DNA from: Streptomyces sp. SCSIO 30461
Lineage (GTDB): Bacteria > Actinomycetota > Actinomycetes > Streptomycetales > Streptomycetaceae
NCBI RefSeq assembly: GCF_037023745.1
Contig: NZ_CP146101.1
Span: 6,340,001 to 6,404,000 of the forward strand
Direction: 5' to 3'
DNA length: 64,000 bases
The notes under the pieces are model-generated. The model did no database searches. It was given only the letters and a program-made list of their open reading frames with translations, and had not been told where the DNA came from. The position numbers and the translations under genes were made by a program. Below are positions 16,789-25,040 of the stretch, one piece after another. Position 1 is the first letter of the stretch; each line of letters starts with the position of its first letter.

Positions 16789-19206
16789 TCAGCACCTGCC
16801 TGTGGTCCTGGTGGTGGCGCGGGCGAAGTGCACGCAGTGCTCCACCACACGGCCCTGCCCGTCGGCCCGGCTGGTCGGATCCCCACGGTCAGGCAGGCAC
16901 TCGGTGAACACCACCGGTACCGCGGGCCGTTCGGTCAGCCGGTGCAGAGCCTCCAGCCCCACGGGGGACGCGAAGGCGACCCACAACGGTTTGCGGAGTG
17001 CGTCGTGCCGCGGGAAGTCGGTCTCGCAGCGTGCATAGACCTCTGCGGGCATGCCCTGGGCCCGCCGCCATCCGTCCATGCGCTCGAGGAACTCGGGCCA
17101 GTCCTCGCCCGGACGTTGCCGGGGAACCTCGGAACTGTCGCACCGCCAGTGGGCTCTGCGCACCACTGCACGCCCGATGCTGCGCCGGGGAAGAAACCCG
17201 TCGCCACGGCTCGTCGGACCGTCCGTGCGGGCCCCGTCGGCACGCCCCGGAGTCAGCCACCAGGGATCGGCCAGGGTCAGCAGCACTCGGGCGGCACCGC
17301 CCACCAGATGCCGCGGCACGGTTCCGAGGTAGACCGGGGCGACGGGTCCTGCTCCCGGGCGGCGCAGCTCCAGGGCATGGCGGTCCGGGTCGTGCGCGAG
17401 CTCCAACTCCGTCACCGGGGTGCCGGGTCCGTACGGACGCGGTGTACCCGGCCAGTACAGCGCTGGCAGCAGTCCGCCGCTGTCGGCCTGGAGCGGGCTC
17501 GCCTCCCGGGCCGGGACGAACTCCAGGCACTCGGCTTGCGGGTGCAGGGTGGCGATCCAGTCCCGAAGCCGGTCGGCGAACCCGGTGCGGTCGGGCCCGT
17601 CGAACAGGCGGTGGAACCGCGCGGCCAGGGCGCCGCTGCCCGAGGAGATCTGGTTGACCACCACCAGGGCTCCGTCCTCACTGCCGTGGGCGTCCTGGTA
17701 CAGGACCGAGAGACAGGGAAGACAACTCGAGCGGCCGGCCCCGGCGGTCCGCGCCACCGCCGGCGGCACGGGCTGCGAGGGTCCGGACCCGGCGACGTCC
17801 CGGCAGAAGGCGAAGACGTCCTTGCACACGCCGCCGACACCGAAGCGGGCGACGAAGGCGTCGGTGACGGCCTGGTACTCGTCCGAGATCCGCAGGGACG
17901 CACAGGCGGATTCGGCGTGACGCAGCACGGCCGCACGGGCCGCGCCGTCCAGCGGGTGGGCGGCTGTCGATCCGGCACAGTCCTCGTACACCAGCGTGAC
18001 CTCGCTCAGGGGCCAGTCGTCGGGGGCACCCAGCTCCCGCAGCGCTGCGGTGAGCGCGGAGCGCAGCCCCCGCAGCGCCTCGGACCGCTGGGCCGGGGTG
18101 CCGTCCGCGATACGCCCGAGGTGTCCCGCCACCTCGGTGAGCCGGGCGGAGGCCGTCCGACCGGAGACATCCGGCGCGGACGCCAGCAGGCCGGCGAGCC
18201 AGGACACGATCCCGTCCGGCGGGCAGGGATCATCGACGTCGACCAACCCGCTCGCCAGGTAGCGCTCCAGGCGCTCCACGGGCAGCTGACCGAGCGCCGC
18301 CGTGTCGGCCGGGCCACCGACCACGGATGAGAGGTCCAGCCGCCGGCGGGCGTCGACCAGTTCCTGGTGGGACCAGGCCCAGCCGACGCTGACCGACAGC
18401 AGGGGTACGCTCAAACGGGCGTCGTCCCCTGCGCCCCTGAGGGAGTCGTTGGGCCGCCACACCAGCCGATCTCGCACCTCCGGCCGCGCAGCCGCCGTGT
18501 GCAGCAGGATCCGGCCGACCAGAGGGTGGAGGCTGACCCGTACCCGGTCCCCGTGACCGGCGCCCGGGACGGCCACGTGGGTGAGCGATGAGAGCGGGCT
18601 GGTCTTGAGTGCGGTGCGCACGGCGTACCCGTAGGCGGTCACCCGCTCGCCCCGGTCCAGTGCCCGGTCCTTGGCCGTCCGCGCGAAGAACACAGGGGAG
18701 ACCACCGAGAGGCCCCGCGCCACCACCGGATCCGACATGAGCGCGCGCAGAGCGCGTTCCTGATCCGCGCGGGTGGCCGTGGCCGTCTGGCGCAGGTCCG
18801 ACCGGTGGGCCCGCAGGAGGTCGGCACGCTCCGCCCAGCGGTGCAGTTCGGACGGGTCCCTCCCCGTCCTGCGGAGGACGCTGCCCACCTCGGCGAGCAG
18901 CGCGGGGGGCACCGGTATCGGGGTGGCCCCGTGAGCGGCCCGGCGCCAGCGCAGAACAGCCCGGCGACGAGACGGCGCACCCACCATCGGCACGGCCTCA
19001 TACAGGAGTTCCGACACCGGTGGGCCGAGGGACTCCAGGTCCGCGCGGGCCGCGGCCATGCTGTCGAGCAGCCGCGCGATCGGCTCGGCGGCCAAGGGCG
19101 AGACGGACCGTGCCGGCAACCCGGCGACCCGGTCCAGGGCCGGCCCCTCGACCAGTGCGTGGCCGACGGCGTCCGCGACTTCGTCCCTGAATGCGGTGCC
19201 GGTCAC
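16789..19206 (-). CDS. LanB-type lantibiotic dehydratase, glutamylation domain protein
   Basis: About 805 residues matching the N-terminal lantibiotic dehydratase domain. Family blocks include 'SELLYEAVPMV', 'VSPVFFARTAKDRALDRGERVTAYGYAVRTALKTSPLSSLTHVAV' and a C-terminal 'TRPVVRRAHWRC'-like region. In split dehydratases this half transfers glutamate from Glu-tRNA to Ser/Thr of the precursor, and the separate SpaB_C protein eliminates it. GTG 19206 overlaps the protease stop by four bases (GTGA). The frame extends to 19881 but that part lies over the protease gene and is not real. It fits between the protease and the elimination protein in a coupled chain. Confidence 0.88.
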   Translation of the reverse strand: MTGTAFRDEVADAVGHALVEGPALDRVAGLPARSVSPLAAEPIARLLDSMAAARADLESLGPPVSELLYEAVPMVGAPSRRRAVLRWRRAAHGATPIPVPPALLAEVGSVLRRTGRDPSELHRWAERADLLRAHRSDLRQTATATRADQERALRALMSDPVVARGLSVVSPVFFARTAKDRALDRGERVTAYGYAVRTALKTSPLSSLTHVAVPGAGHGDRVRVSLHPLVGRILLHTAAARPEVRDRLVWRPNDSLRGAGDDARLSVPLLSVSVGWAWSHQELVDARRRLDLSSVVGGPADTAALGQLPVERLERYLASGLVDVDDPCPPDGIVSWLAGLLASAPDVSGRTASARLTEVAGHLGRIADGTPAQRSEALRGLRSALTAALRELGAPDDWPLSEVTLVYEDCAGSTAAHPLDGAARAAVLRHAESACASLRISDEYQAVTDAFVARFGVGGVCKDVFAFCRDVAGSGPSQPVPPAVARTAGAGRSSCLPCLSVLYQDAHGSEDGALVVVNQISSGSGALAARFHRLFDGPDRTGFADRLRDWIATLHPQAECLEFVPAREASPLQADSGGLLPALYWPGTPRPYGPGTPVTELELAHDPDRHALELRRPGAGPVAPVYLGTVPRHLVGGAARVLLTLADPWWLTPGRADGARTDGPTSRGDGFLPRRSIGRAVVRRAHWRCDSSEVPRQRPGEDWPEFLERMDGWRRAQGMPAEVYARCETDFPRHDALRKPLWVAFASPVGLEALHRLTERPAVPVVFTECLPDRGDPTSRADGQGRVVEHCVHFARATTRTTGRC

Positions 19207-20351
19207 GTCAGCCACCCCGCGAGCAGGACCAGCGACCGGGCGCAGAAGGCCGCGATGACCAGTCCGTAGACCAGGCAGATGAGCCCGAACAGTTGGTAGC
19301 GGACGCGTTGGGAGCGACTGCGGGCCGCGAGCCAGCTCGGCGGCGCCTGGCGCAGGACCTGGCAGCGCAGCGCGGTCAGGGCCCGGGAGCGCAGGTTGAC
19401 GGCGCCGAACGCGGCCTCCAACGCGTGGTATCCGTCTGTCGGCAGCAGCGGGTTCAGGTTCGCCAGCAGCAGGCCGAGTTGCAGCCAGACCATCACGATC
19501 GCGAGGTGCGCGGGGCCGCCGTCCGTGGTGAGGGCGAGTGCGGACCAGCCACCGAGCCACAGCACGTCCACAGCCACGCCGGCGAACGCGATGACCACTC
19601 GTGGGCCGCGCGTGCGCAACCGGTGGGCGTCGGTGCGGTCCACGTAGGCAGCGGGCACGACGTAGAAGAGCAGCCCGACGCCGATCTCCCTGACCCGCAC
19701 CCCGTTGAACCGGCAGGCCACCCCGTGGCTCAGTTCGTGGAGGACGGTCTGCACGAGCATGAAGCCGCTGATCAGGGCCCATCCCCAGCCCAGACCGGAC
19801 AGGCTCGGGCCGTCGGCCGCCTGTGGTGAGGCGACCACCGCGCCTGCGGCGATCAGGCTGCCGACCGCGGCCGCGGTCCACAGGCCGCCGAACACGAGCG
19901 GTGCGCGGCGCAGAACAGCGACCACGGGATCCAGCACGACGGACACTCCCGGCCCCACCAGGGCCCGGCGCGGCATATGGCTGCTCCGGGCGAACCGGAC
20001 GGCCGCTTCTCGTCGTCCCTTGGCGGAGGGGATGGTGAGGAGTCCGGCCGCCCTCAGCTCGTCCAGGAAGTCCAGCACGGTCTGCTCGGCGTGGCCGCCG
20101 GCGCCAGGTCCGTCGGCACGGACCGCGAGAAAGGCGAACTCCCGTCCGGTCATGCTGCCGTCGAGCGCCTTGAGGATCGCTGCCCCGCTGCGGGAGAGCC
20201 GGGTGTAGTGACCGTTGACCGGGTCGTAGGCGAGGGGTTCGCCGTTGAGTCCCTCGGTGATCTCGATGTCCGGTCGCGCGGCGGGGCGTTCGGTGTCGAG
20301 CCAGGAAGACGGCGCCGTGCCGGTGGTTTCGCCGTCAGCCATCGTGGTCAT
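19203..20351 (-). CDS. PqqD-like domain / M50-type membrane metalloprotease
   Basis: 382 residues. The N-terminal 30-110 resembles a PqqD/RRE-like domain ('NGEPLAYDPVNGHYTRLSRSGAAILKALDG'), a fold that binds RiPP leader peptides. It is followed by several TM helices with the zinc motif 'VLHELSHGVAC' (HExxH) and the distal metal ligand region 'NLNPLLPTDGYHAL'. Thus a membrane-embedded protease with its own peptide-binding domain, a good candidate for leader removal or maturation at the membrane, possibly linked to export. No ABC exporter is seen in the cluster. ATG 20351 overlaps the preceding stop by four bases. Confidence 0.85.
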   Translation of the reverse strand: MTTMADGETTGTAPSSWLDTERPAARPDIEITEGLNGEPLAYDPVNGHYTRLSRSGAAILKALDGSMTGREFAFLAVRADGPGAGGHAEQTVLDFLDELRAAGLLTIPSAKGRREAAVRFARSSHMPRRALVGPGVSVVLDPVVAVLRRAPLVFGGLWTAAAVGSLIAAGAVVASPQAADGPSLSGLGWGWALISGFMLVQTVLHELSHGVACRFNGVRVREIGVGLLFYVVPAAYVDRTDAHRLRTRGPRVVIAFAGVAVDVLWLGGWSALALTTDGGPAHLAIVMVWLQLGLLLANLNPLLPTDGYHALEAAFGAVNLRSRALTALRCQVLRQAPPSWLAARSRSQRVRYQLFGLICLVYGLVIAAFCARSLVLLAGWLT

Positions 20352-21034
20352 CGCGTGTCACCGTCCTTGGACGGCGCGGACCGCTGCGGCTGTCCCAGAG
20401 CCAGGCCGAGAAGTTGGGCCCGGCCGGCACCGTCAAGGCCGAGATGGGTGCGGCCCGCGGCGCTCAGCACACCGGCGAAGACGGAACCGACGGCACCTTC
20501 GTGCAGAGCCGCCAACCACACGGAGTGCGCGAAGGCCGCGCCCCGGGCCAGGAGTTGCCTGTGACCGCTCACGCCGTATCGTTCCACCGCGGTGGCGAGG
20601 TCGCCGTGTACCAGGACCACGGCAGGGGCCTTGGCGAACTCGAGTTGGAGCACCAGGTCTTTCAGTGGCGGCAGATCGCGCGGTTCCGGTTTGAGCCCTC
20701 GCTCGCCCGTGTCGTAGCGGTGGACGCCCCGGGGCAGACCGGAGACACCGCAGGCGAGGACCGCTGCCACCGGGGAGGGGAGTGCCGGGAACGCCGGCTG
20801 CCATAGGCGGGTGTCCTGCTCGCAGGCGTAGTCCAGGGCACGGGCCAGCAACGCCCCGTCGAGGGGCTCCGGGGACCAGGTTCGCACCGCTGTACGCCGG
20901 CGCAGGGCTTGGACAACATCACCCGGCACGGCGGCCGTCGCCCGGGGCGGGGGCGGGGGTGCGGCGGGCGCCCCGACCACGGGGGGTGCGGTCAGCAGGT
21001 TCTCGGTGAGACGTCCGATGTCGATCAGCGGCAC
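20348..21034 (-). CDS. Nitroreductase-fold dehydrogenase (second azoline oxidase candidate)
   Basis: 228 residues with a Pro-rich N-terminus and a nitroreductase-like body ('VVQALRRRTAVRTWSPEPLDGALLARALDYA', 'GHRQLLARGAAFAHSVWLAALHEGAVGSVFAG'). In azole RiPPs such FMN enzymes oxidise azolines to azoles. It overlaps the end of the E1-like/SagB-like fusion gene, which already carries a dehydrogenase domain, so this may be a partner subunit or a second specificity. FMN-binding residues cannot be confirmed by eye. Confidence 0.75.
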   Translation of the reverse strand: MPLIDIGRLTENLLTAPPVVGAPAAPPPPPRATAAVPGDVVQALRRRTAVRTWSPEPLDGALLARALDYACEQDTRLWQPAFPALPSPVAAVLACGVSGLPRGVHRYDTGERGLKPEPRDLPPLKDLVLQLEFAKAPAVVLVHGDLATAVERYGVSGHRQLLARGAAFAHSVWLAALHEGAVGSVFAGVLSAAGRTHLGLDGAGRAQLLGLALGQPQRSAPSKDGDTR

Positions 21035-22788
21035 GCGCTGCTCCCTTCCTGGCGAAGTTGCACGGCGGCCGTCAGGAGCGCGGGACCGCTGGTGCCGGTC
21101 ACCAACTCCCGGTGAGGATGGAGGTCATGGGGGTCGAGCAGGCTGACGGCGAGTCCGATGGCGGACGAGACGAGGGCGAGCTGGGCGAGTGCGCAGCCGG
21201 TGTCCAGGTTTCCGACCCGGTAGGAGAACGGACCGTACTTGCGGGCAACCCGGCCGACGTCCGAGGCGAAGAGCAGGTATGCCTCCGGTTCGCCGGACGT
21301 CTGCTCCGGTTGCGCACCCAGGCGGGTCAGCAGGGTGCGCGCGTGCTCGACGTGGGGATGCATCGCGGTCAGAGCGTGCGCTGCCGCGTCGTAGTAGTGG
21401 ATGCCGTCAGCCAGCCCGGGAACACCGCGGAGCACGGTGTAGAGGTGACAGGAGCCGATGTTGCCTCCACTGGGCGACCAGCGGTTCACCCGGCTCGGAT
21501 CGGTGAACTCGCCGGCGTCGGCAGGTGCGCGCAGCCCGGCGGTGAAGCGCAGCACGGCTGCGAGTGCGATGGGCCAGGCCGCTGGTTCCCCGGCAGCGGC
21601 TAGGGCTTCCAGTTCTGCCAGGTTCACGCCGGGCAGTGAACACCGCGGATTACCGGGGTACCGCAGGTGCTCGAATTGCAGTCCGATGTTCTCGGGGCGG
21701 AAGTGGTGCTGGTGGGTCTTGGGGTTGACCAGGTGCCGCGGCGGGAAGCCGACCGCGTGTTCGTAGTGCAGCGACGCGGGTGGCGGGGGGCCCGTGCGCT
21801 CGGTGGACGTGGGGTAGCAGGTAGCGCAGTCGACCTCCGGGGTCAGCCTGTCCACGCTGGTCGTCGCGTGCTCCAGGTCCACCACCAACCGTCCGCCGAG
21901 GGACTGAGCCGGCTCGTTGCGGAGCATGAGCGCCCGGATCTCTTCGGCGATCAGACCGACCGCGACCAGCGAACCCGCCGTGGGGAGCGACCCCCACCGC
22001 CGGGAGTCGCTCTCCTGGTCCACTGCGGCTCGGGCGCACCGTGCGCAGGCCGTCGCCGTGGGGTCGACCAAGGGGCCGATCATGGCATGGCCGTCCCGCT
22101 CGTCGACCAGCAGAAGGCGAAGCCCGAAAGCGGCGGCGGCCTCGACGATCCGGTCGACCGTGCCGACGGGAGCGGCCAGGTCGACGACCAGCAGGACGTC
22201 GTTCGCCAGGACGTCCGCCGGTCCCGGTGCCGATGCACCGTGTGAGACGTCGGTGATACCGACGTCCGCGAGCGCGGCCTTCAATGGAATCCGCCAGGCC
22301 TCCCGGACCACGAGCCGGACCTGGGCCGACCCGGCGGCCTCGGCCATCAGGCTGGAGTGGGCGTGGACGCGGCTGCAGTCCAGGGTTCGGGACATCCAGA
22401 TCGCGGCGGACGGGGACGGGCCCGCCCCATCCGGCTGGGCGACCGCCTGTTCCGCATCCTCCAGCACGCCGCCGAAGTAGAGCGTGGCCACGGCTTGGCC
22501 GACGGCCTGGAGGCTCCAGCCGGTCTCCGCGGCAAGCGCCGCGTGGTCCCGGGTGCCGTCGAGCAGGGGGAGCAGAGCCTGCCTGAGCGTGGCAGCGGAC
22601 CTCCCGTGCAGGTGTTGGCGTTCGGCCGCGCCGTCGATGACCACTCCGTCAGGGGTGTCGACGATGTGGAGTCCGCGGCAGAGCTGCGGGCGTCTGGGCA
22701 CCCGGAACTGCGGATCGCCCTGCACGGCGGCGGCCAGGGTGGCGGCCGGGGTGCCGCGTCGTAGGGCATCGTTCGCGAGAACGTTCAC
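21025..22788 (-). CDS. E1-like / SagB-type dehydrogenase fusion
   Basis: About 587 residues. Residues about 1-100 form a winged-helix-like N-terminal region ('LPLLDGTRDHAALAAETGWSLQAVGQAVATLYFGG'), then a ThiF/E1-like part with 'DVLLVVDLAAPVG', 'LLLVDERDGHAMIGPLVDP' and the Cys pair 'CARC', and a second pair 'CATC'. The last 270 residues are a SagB-type nitroreductase domain ('VNRWSPSGGNIGSCHLYTVLRG', 'FSYRVGNLDTGCALAQLALVSSAIGLAVSLLDP'). So an azoline-forming scaffold and an azoline oxidase are on one chain. GTG 22788 follows GGAGG and overlaps the ThiF-like gene's stop. Confidence 0.82.
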   Translation of the reverse strand: MNVLANDALRRGTPAATLAAAVQGDPQFRVPRRPQLCRGLHIVDTPDGVVIDGAAERQHLHGRSAATLRQALLPLLDGTRDHAALAAETGWSLQAVGQAVATLYFGGVLEDAEQAVAQPDGAGPSPSAAIWMSRTLDCSRVHAHSSLMAEAAGSAQVRLVVREAWRIPLKAALADVGITDVSHGASAPGPADVLANDVLLVVDLAAPVGTVDRIVEAAAAFGLRLLLVDERDGHAMIGPLVDPTATACARCARAAVDQESDSRRWGSLPTAGSLVAVGLIAEEIRALMLRNEPAQSLGGRLVVDLEHATTSVDRLTPEVDCATCYPTSTERTGPPPPASLHYEHAVGFPPRHLVNPKTHQHHFRPENIGLQFEHLRYPGNPRCSLPGVNLAELEALAAAGEPAAWPIALAAVLRFTAGLRAPADAGEFTDPSRVNRWSPSGGNIGSCHLYTVLRGVPGLADGIHYYDAAAHALTAMHPHVEHARTLLTRLGAQPEQTSGEPEAYLLFASDVGRVARKYGPFSYRVGNLDTGCALAQLALVSSAIGLAVSLLDPHDLHPHRELVTGTSGPALLTAAVQLRQEGSSACR

Positions 22789-23444
22789 CGTGCACCTCCG
22801 GATCGCGCGGCCAGTGGCCCGGCCAGTTCTTGGGCGAGCACGCGCCAGCCGGCGTCGGGGTCGACGGGCGGTCCGCATTCCGGGCAGCCGTGGACGCCGA
22901 TGACCGTGTCGGTGAAGAGCGAGCGGGTCAGCACGTTGTAGAACACCACTTGGCCGGGCACGACGTCCTTGCCAGCCCGGTAGCGTGACAGCAGGTCGGC
23001 TACGACGCCGGCGGCGATCGCCGCTTGGGCGTCGGTGTGTCCGGTGACTCCGTTTTCCGGTCCGGCCCTGAACGACGTCTCCAACGCCTTCGATACGGCG
23101 CGCGCTTGGTCGTGCTGCGCCCTTCGGCGGAGGTAGCAGGAGTAGCAGGGGCCTTCTCCGGGCACGACGAGCGGTCCCACCCGGATCACTGGGAACTCCT
23201 GCACCACAGGGATCCAGGCTGTACCCCAGGCGGTGTGGAGTCGGGCGATCCGTGTCAACAGGGCGCTCTCGTGGCGCCAGACCGCGACGACACGGAGCGC
23301 GCAGTGGGGCCACTCGGCGGATCGGAGTCCGAGGGCGTCGGCGGGGGACGATCCCCAACCGGCCGCGGCCGACAGATGGTCGGCCACGCTCCGGCCGAAC
23401 GCGCCGGCCCACAGGACGTGGGTGGGTCGTATGTTGAACGGCAC
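22785..23444 (-). CDS. Ocin-ThiF-like leader-peptide-binding protein
   Basis: 219 residues resembling the 'ocin_ThiF-like' partner proteins of YcaO enzymes: 'IRPTHVLWAGAFGRSVADHL', 'VGPLVVPGEGPCYSCYLRRRAQHD' and 'GVHGCPECGPPVD', with two Cys pairs (CYSC, CPEC) suited to bind structural zinc. In related pathways this protein recruits the precursor leader and activates YcaO. GTG 23444 has GGAGA upstream and starts 10 bp after the YcaO stop. Confidence 0.82.
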   Translation of the reverse strand: MPFNIRPTHVLWAGAFGRSVADHLSAAAGWGSSPADALGLRSAEWPHCALRVVAVWRHESALLTRIARLHTAWGTAWIPVVQEFPVIRVGPLVVPGEGPCYSCYLRRRAQHDQARAVSKALETSFRAGPENGVTGHTDAQAAIAAGVVADLLSRYRAGKDVVPGQVVFYNVLTRSLFTDTVIGVHGCPECGPPVDPDAGWRVLAQELAGPLAARSGGAR

Positions 23445-23454
23445 GGGCGCTCTC

Positions 23455-24789
23455 CTAGGCGAACGGCTGAGGGTGGGGGTTGAGCTCGTGTTCGGGATGA
23501 CTGGTGAAACCCATGGCCGCAGGCGCGTGGTAGAGCCGCGGGTGGGCGAGGTACCGGTTGCGGTGGACGAAGGACAGGGGCATCAGTTGCGGCACGATGA
23601 CGCGCACCGAGCGCAGGCCCACTCGGTGTGCCTCCGAGGTGGTCAGTTCCACGGCGATCACTTCGGCCTGGATCACGTCCAGCCGGCCGACCAGCCAGGT
23701 CAGTTGCTCGGCGGGGTCCGTGGCGGGCGCCTGGGGCAGGTCTGCGAGCGTGCGCGTCGGGCGGGGGCGCCGAAGGAGGAAATCGAAGGCGTCGCGGCGT
23801 TCGGGGCGGCCCATGTGGACGGCGCCGTGCAGCACGCTGGTGAAGTCCTGTGGATCCTCCGGAATCCGGTTCGGCACCTGGAGCGCGATCCTCGACGACG
23901 CCGCCTCGCGGTAGATCTTGCGGACGACGTCGACGGGATCCGGCCCTGACGCACACATGACCAACTGGCCCAGGGAGTCGTGGTGGTCGCTGAGGACGAC
24001 GGCGTAGACGATGGGCACGCCGACGTCGGTCGTGGCGTCGTAGAACCGGTACTCCACGAATCCATCGCGCACGAGCTCGCGTTGGGCGGCGAACGCGGGA
24101 TCGTCCGCGAGGTCGAGTTCCGGCAGCTCCATGCGCTGGAGCCACACCAGGGAGATGGCGTCGCGTTCGAGCGCTTCGCAGATCCCGTTGACCAGGGCCC
24201 GGTGGACGTCGGTGTGCACGGCGCAGCCGGTGGAGATCGGGTTGGCGATACGCTCACCGATCGCATCGTGAGCGGTGAACAGCCAGACGTAGGTGGCGGG
24301 CACCCATACCGGGCAGCCCCTGGTCAGGGACCAGCCGCGCACCCAGCGTTGCGGCAGAGACGGGTCGGGATCGATGAGCCAGTTGGCCTCGTCGGCGAGC
24401 TCGGTGTCCGAGCAGCGGGGAAGAGTCTCGAGGGGAACCGCGTCGGCTCCGAGCTCGTCCGCCGAGGCCCACCGCACCATGTGGGGCTGGTAGAAGGCGT
24501 TGGTGTACCGCTCCACCGCCTCCGCCACGCTGATCAGTCGTGCCCGCTCCGGGTCGACACCGCCCCCCGCGCCGTCCAGTCCCTGGGGCTGGGCGGGCCT
24601 GTCGGACCAGAGCACGGTCGGGTCCCCGATCGAAGAGACGAAGACCGAGTAGGCGGGTTCGCCCGGTAGCGGCGGCAGCCGGGAAGATCCACGTACGGGG
24701 CGGACGGCCGGCCCGCTGACCGCTTCCAGCCTCCGGAGCCCGTCGAGCTCGCACGTGCTGCTGCCTCTAGCCCTGCCGTCCTCGTACAC
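23455..24789 (-). CDS. YcaO cyclodehydratase
   Basis: 444 residues, first enzyme gene of the RiPP operon. YcaO blocks are visible: 'ARLISVAEAVERYTNAFYQPH', 'NPISTGCAVHTDVHRALVNGICEALERDAISLVWLQRMELPEL' and the Pro-rich C-terminus 'NPHPQPFA', which forms the active-site end of azoline-forming YcaO enzymes. It uses ATP to cyclise Cys (and possibly Ser/Thr) of the precursor cores into azolines, with the ThiF-like protein next to it. GTG 24789 lies six bases after GGAGG. A 28-bp perfect palindrome is centred about 118 bp upstream. Confidence 0.92.
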   Translation of the reverse strand: MYEDGRARGSSTCELDGLRRLEAVSGPAVRPVRGSSRLPPLPGEPAYSVFVSSIGDPTVLWSDRPAQPQGLDGAGGGVDPERARLISVAEAVERYTNAFYQPHMVRWASADELGADAVPLETLPRCSDTELADEANWLIDPDPSLPQRWVRGWSLTRGCPVWVPATYVWLFTAHDAIGERIANPISTGCAVHTDVHRALVNGICEALERDAISLVWLQRMELPELDLADDPAFAAQRELVRDGFVEYRFYDATTDVGVPIVYAVVLSDHHDSLGQLVMCASGPDPVDVVRKIYREAASSRIALQVPNRIPEDPQDFTSVLHGAVHMGRPERRDAFDFLLRRPRPTRTLADLPQAPATDPAEQLTWLVGRLDVIQAEVIAVELTTSEAHRVGLRSVRVIVPQLMPLSFVHRNRYLAHPRLYHAPAAMGFTSHPEHELNPHPQPFA

Positions 24790-24893
24790 CGCCGGCCTCC
24801 TTCGCGTGTGACTGTGGTGATGGCTCCAGGCAACCCGGGTGCGGCCGACGGGACATCACACGTCGCAGGTGAAATGCACGAGACCCGTGATCA

Positions 24894-24921
24894 CCTGGGG
24901 GTGATGCGCATCACCCCCAGG
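24894..24921. promoter_or_regulatory. 28-bp perfect palindrome upstream of the RiPP operon
   Basis: Half-site CCTGGGGGTGATGC followed immediately by its exact complement, with no mismatch. It lies between the LuxR/LAL regulator's terminator and the YcaO start. A dimeric activator or repressor site is the natural reading, with the upstream LuxR/LAL regulator the first candidate binder; this is inference. Confidence 0.7.
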
Positions 24922-24990
24922 GCGGTCCGTGTCGGCATGTGCGCCCGGCGCCGCTCCCCGAGCAGCGCCGCCGGCGAGGCGGGGGCAACG

Positions 24991-25030
24991 CCGAGGCCCG
25001 GTGCCGCTGGGTGCCGGCACCGGGCCTCGG
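24991..25030 (-). terminator. Terminator of the LuxR/LAL regulator
   Basis: CCGAGGCCCGGTGCC (24991-25005) pairs perfectly with GGCACCGGGCCTCGG (25016-25030), 11 bp beyond the regulator's stop codon. It separates regulator transcription from the RiPP operon. Confidence 0.75.
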
Positions 25031-25040
25031 AGGGCGAAGG

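Noticed and set aside
16654..18330. 558-codon + strand frame opposite the LanB-type gene
   Set aside because: Antisense shadow with no recognisable domain.
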